From an uncultured Candidatus Melainabacteria bacterium (lineage in GTDB: Bacteria; Cyanobacteriota; Vampirovibrionia; Gastranaerophilales; Gastranaerophilaceae), in NCBI GenBank assembly GCA_934754775.1, contig CAKVIM010000016.1, positions 1 to 33,405 of the forward strand: DNA of 33,405 nucleotides, in the 5' to 3' direction. Below, one piece after another: positions 30,998 through 33,405 of the stretch. Positions within the stretch are counted from its first letter, which is position 1; every line of letters begins with the position of its first letter. The position numbers and the translations under genes are program-made. Under the pieces are notes generated by a model. It made no database searches and was not told the origin of the DNA. It saw only the letters and a list, made by a program, of their open reading frames with translations.

Positions 30998-31719
30998 AAA
31001 TAACAAGCGTAAGCAACGAATTAGTTAAAGAAACGGCAAAGCTTCTACAACGCAAATACCGCAAGGATTTGTTCTTATTAGAAGGCACAAAATGCATAGA
31101 AGAAGCGATTGCTTCAGGGCTTGAAGTTACGAACTTGTTTGTACTGGAAGGTTCTAAAGAGTTTTCTGATTATGAAAACAAAATTGAAACTACAGAAGCG
31201 ATACTTTCAAAAATTTCATCAACTGAAACGGCTCCAAAAGCCGTTGCGGTAGCAAAAAAGCTTAAACCCGAATGGTCAAATGAGTTCAAAAAAGTCGTAC
31301 TGCTTGAAGATATTAAAGACGCAGGGAACTTGGGTACAATCCTTAGAACCGCTTGTGCTTTCGATTTTGACGCTGTTGTACTCTATGGTGACACAGTAGA
31401 TTTATATAACCCCAAATGCGTCCGCTCGTCCGTTGGAAATCTCTGGAAAATTCCGGTATTTGAGATGAAGGATTTAAGTGTTTTTGATAAATTTGAAAGA
31501 ATTGCAACGCTTCCAAAATCAGAAAATACAATTTGGCTGAAGGATTATAAACCGCAAGAGAAAGTCGTTATAATGTTCGGAACAGAAGCCTCAGGATTAA
31601 GCGATGAGTTAAAAAATGCAGCAACGAAAAATGTGACAATAGAAATGTCAGAAAAAGTTGAATCGCTTAATTTAAGCATCTCTGCCGGAGTTATACTCTA
31701 CCACATATTTAAAAATTAG
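30994..31719 (+). CDS. SpoU/TrmH-family (SPOUT) RNA 2'-O-methyltransferase
   Basis: A 241-residue trefoil-knot methyltransferase that modifies ribose 2'-OH in rRNA or tRNA. Residues ~1-85 are the substrate-binding (L30e-like) domain; ~95-241 the SPOUT domain. Motif 1 DAGNLGTILRTA (~108-119), motif 2 MFGTEASGLSDEL, motif 3 VESLNLSISAGVILY. The domain layout resembles the 23S rRNA G2251/TrmH-like (RlmB) group. Its ATGA overlap with the aminopeptidase implies coupled translation. It overlaps the convergent htrA-like gene by 11 bp. Confidence 0.93.
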   Translation: MKITSVSNELVKETAKLLQRKYRKDLFLLEGTKCIEEAIASGLEVTNLFVLEGSKEFSDYENKIETTEAILSKISSTETAPKAVAVAKKLKPEWSNEFKKVVLLEDIKDAGNLGTILRTACAFDFDAVVLYGDTVDLYNPKCVRSSVGNLWKIPVFEMKDLSVFDKFERIATLPKSENTIWLKDYKPQEKVVIMFGTEASGLSDELKNAATKNVTIEMSEKVESLNLSISAGVILYHIFKN

Positions 31720-32365
31720 AAATCTTAGTATCCGCCAAGTACTCCTTAACAAGGTTTATAGGCGTCGCAAAGCCAATTCCTATATTTGAGATATTATTAT
31801 CAGGGTTATAAATGGCTTGATTGATACCTATAATTTCACCATTTGTATTAAGTAAAGGCCCGCCGGAAGAACCCGGATTAATCGCAGCATCTGTCTGAAT
31901 ACGATTTTTTGTATAATCAATGCGTGATACGATACCTTGAGTCAAAGTACCGGTGAAGCCAAACGGATTACCTATCGCAAAGACTTTTTGCCCAACCTTA
32001 ACTTTCTCAGAATTCCCGAGTTTCACGGTTTTTAGGTCTTTATTAACATTGATTTTTAAAAGTGCTATATCTCTATTTTCACCCAGATGTTTCAAGACCT
32101 TTGCATTATAATTCTGCCCGTTGTTCATCGTTACAACAACAGTTTTACCGATATCAACTACGTGGGCACTGGTTAAAATTACACCGCTTTTATCAATTAT
32201 ACAGCCTGTTCCGCAAGATAAACCGTCCGGAATTTGCGAATCTACGGTAACTATAGCCGGATTAATTTTTTCATATATAGAAACAGGATTTTTTTCAACT
32301 TTGCCAAAAGAAAAAACCGGCAAAGATATTAGCATAAAAAGTGTTAAGGATAGAAGTTTCTTCAT
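31709..32365 (-). CDS. PDZ-less HtrA-like trypsin-fold protease
   Basis: A 218-residue exported serine protease. Signal peptide ~1-21 (MKKLLSLTLFMLISLPVFSF). Catalytic triad H68 (TSAHVVD), D99 (NRDIALLK), S167 (NPGSSGGP). It ends right after the protease domain, so it lacks the PDZ domain that normally regulates HtrA/Deg proteases. A Cys pair (C51 and C55 in SCGTGC) replaces the usual GSGF/V strand, possibly a disulfide. Start ATG 32365: AGGGGGA upstream and a clean signal peptide; an in-frame ATG further up is not needed. Confidence 0.88.
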   Translation of the reverse strand: MKKLLSLTLFMLISLPVFSFGKVEKNPVSIYEKINPAIVTVDSQIPDGLSCGTGCIIDKSGVILTSAHVVDIGKTVVVTMNNGQNYNAKVLKHLGENRDIALLKINVNKDLKTVKLGNSEKVKVGQKVFAIGNPFGFTGTLTQGIVSRIDYTKNRIQTDAAINPGSSGGPLLNTNGEIIGINQAIYNPDNNISNIGIGFATPINLVKEYLADTKISNF

Positions 32366-32391
32366 TTTAAAAATCCCCCTATTACATGCTA

Positions 32392-32420
32392 ATATTGGCA
32401 AATTTTGCCTATTTTATCAA
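32392..32420 (-). promoter_or_regulatory. Promoter and palindrome of the htrA-like gene
   Basis: TTGATA (32420-32415), 17 bp, CAATAT (32397-32392) on the minus strand. The spacer contains the perfect palindrome GGCAAATTTTGCC (32397-32409), placed where a repressor would block polymerase. Confidence 0.4.
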
Positions 32421-32450
32421 TTACTCGCATAAAATACACCCCGCTATATA

Positions 32451-32479
32451 TTGCCAGTATTCAAATTTTAATGTATAAT
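32451..32479 (+). promoter_or_regulatory. ycf23 promoter
   Basis: TTGCCA (32451-32456), 17 bp, TATAAT (32474-32479): close to consensus. Leader ~35 nt ending AAGGAGAAAATT before ATG 32522. Confidence 0.7.
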
Positions 32480-32521
32480 GGACAAGATGTTTTATCACAA
32501 TCGACACAAAAGGAGAAAATT

Positions 32522-33277
32522 ATGTCAAGAATTGAAAGTTTTAAAAGAGCTTTAGCAGAAAAAAGAGCAGTAAAAATTATTGCCGGTATTGATAATTTTG
32601 ATGTTGAAAGCGTAAAAAAAGTTGTTAAGTCTGCATCTAATTCTGGTGCAAGTGCAATCGATATTTGTGCTAACCCTGATATTATTGCAATAGCAAGAAG
32701 TATGACTGAATTACCTCTATTCGTATCTTCAATTGAACCACAAGAATTGGCTCACGCTGTAGCACTTGGTGCCGACGCAGTTGAATTAGGAAACTTCGAT
32801 GCACTTTACAAAAAAGGTCAAACTTTCTCTGCAAAACAAGTTTTGAGCCTTGCAAGAAGAACAAGAGAATTAGTAGGCGATGACGTATTCTTCTGTGTTA
32901 CAATCCCTGGAGAATTAGAAATTGCTGAACAGATTGAATTAGCTCGTGACTTGGAAGCTCTTGGTGTTGATTTAATCCAAACAGAAGGTCACTTCTCTAA
33001 TGAAACTCCTTCAAACGGCGTTAGAGGTTTGGTAGAAAGAGCAGAATTGACTATTTCTAACACAATTGAATTGACTAGAAACATCGAATTGCCAATTATG
33101 ACAGCTACAGGTATTAACCCTACAACTGCAGCGTTGGCATTTGCAGCCGGTGCCTCTGCTATCGGTTGCGGTTCTTGCGTAAACAAACTTGAATCAGAAA
33201 TCGCTATGCTTGCTGTTTCAAGAAGCTTGGTTGAAATTGCAGAACGCAATGCTCAATATGTTGTTGAATTAGTTTAA
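32522..33277 (+). CDS. ycf23: DUF561 / Ycf23 family protein
   Basis: A 251-residue TIM-barrel-like protein of the DUF561/Ycf23 family known from cyanobacteria and red-algal plastids. The family blocks are clear: KRALAEKRAVKIIAGIDNFDVE, ASAIDICANPDII, LPLFVSSIEPQEL, AVELGNFDALYKKGQTFS, VTIPGELEIAEQIELARDLEALGVDLIQTEG, and a C-terminal phosphate-binding-like GASAIGCGSCVNKL. Its biochemical role is not known to me. The frame extends upstream to 32405, but ATG 32522 has AAGGAG and matches family N-termini. Monocistronic, with a strong promoter and terminator, so it is probably well expressed. Confidence 0.93.
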   Translation: MSRIESFKRALAEKRAVKIIAGIDNFDVESVKKVVKSASNSGASAIDICANPDIIAIARSMTELPLFVSSIEPQELAHAVALGADAVELGNFDALYKKGQTFSAKQVLSLARRTRELVGDDVFFCVTIPGELEIAEQIELARDLEALGVDLIQTEGHFSNETPSNGVRGLVERAELTISNTIELTRNIELPIMTATGINPTTAALAFAAGASAIGCGSCVNKLESEIAMLAVSRSLVEIAERNAQYVVELV

Positions 33278-33294
33278 TAATTAATTCTCATGAT

Positions 33295-33333
33295 AAAAAA
33301 GTCCTGACTTTTGATAAAGTCAGGACTTTTTTT
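33295..33333 (+). terminator. ycf23 terminator
   Basis: GTCCTGACTTT-tgat-AAAGTCAGGAC (33301-33326), A-run before and seven T after; also usable from the other strand. Confidence 0.95.
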
Positions 33334-33405
33334 GTTACGAAATGTAACAATTTTTGTAAAAAAGGGGCAAAACGCTAAAGTTTTGGGAGAAAAATGCCGT
33401 AAACC
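33334..33405. other. Start of the next intergenic region
   Basis: No start codon with a good ribosome binding site is visible in these 72 bases. An inverted repeat TTGTTAC/GTAACAA occupies ~33332-33351 and is one mismatch from an HLR1-type box on the minus strand, which is not significant on its own. Confidence 0.3.

Overview
The window looks like a chromosomal segment of a non-photosynthetic relative of cyanobacteria, most likely a flagellated, gut-type Gastranaerophilales (Melainabacteria/Vampirovibrionia). The base composition is AT-rich. Two families otherwise typical of cyanobacteria and red-algal plastids are present: a DUF561/Ycf23 protein (32522-33277) and a Ycf45-like AAA+ ATPase (15855-17420). 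There is also a TonB/ExbB/ExbD energy-transduction set, which implies a double-membrane envelope. No photosynthesis gene is seen. The taxonomic call is inference from gene content, not from rRNA.

Layout: 1-3262 holds the tail of an exported glycine-rich protein and a tonB-like - exbB - exbD - exbD operon. 3426-4226 is an orphan membrane protein. 4256-6210 (minus) is a possible small ORF followed by holA and holB, two subunits of the DNA polymerase III clamp loader. 6347-13231 is a flagellar export block: fliP, fliQ, fliR, flhB, flhA, a YcgR-like PilZ protein and a small membrane protein. flhB is flanked by two copies of a structured repeat. Then come leuS, the Ycf45-like ATPase (minus), an acidic small protein and rpmB (both minus), and a GNAT-like gene. 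18981-23972 (minus) is a signalling operon: GAF/HD-GYP phosphodiesterase, TPR lipid/exported protein, two NarL-type response regulators and a pentapeptide-repeat protein. It is followed by a polyprenyl-phosphate-type glycosyltransferase and glmU. 26246-28828 is rpmG - tRNA-Trp - secE - nusG - rplK - rplA, ended by two hairpins. The end of the window holds a parvulin, an M24 aminopeptidase, a SPOUT rRNA methyltransferase, a PDZ-less HtrA-like protease and ycf23.

How the parts fit: the HD-GYP enzyme and the PilZ protein form the two ends of a cyclic-di-GMP circuit that could control the flagellum encoded here. The two NarL regulators have no partner kinase in the window.

The least ordinary features are at the DNA/RNA level. 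There are matching two-helix leaders before rplK and rplA that resemble the ribosomal protein L1 binding site. A dispersed palindrome is inserted in frame in the aminopeptidase gene. Several distinct palindromic repeat families sit in short spacers. An exact match to the cyanobacterial RpaB/HLR1 box lies upstream of a small acidic protein gene. The strong ribosome binding site before flhA belongs to an overlapping 18-codon ORF. Several genes have -10 boxes so close to the start codon that leaderless transcripts are likely.
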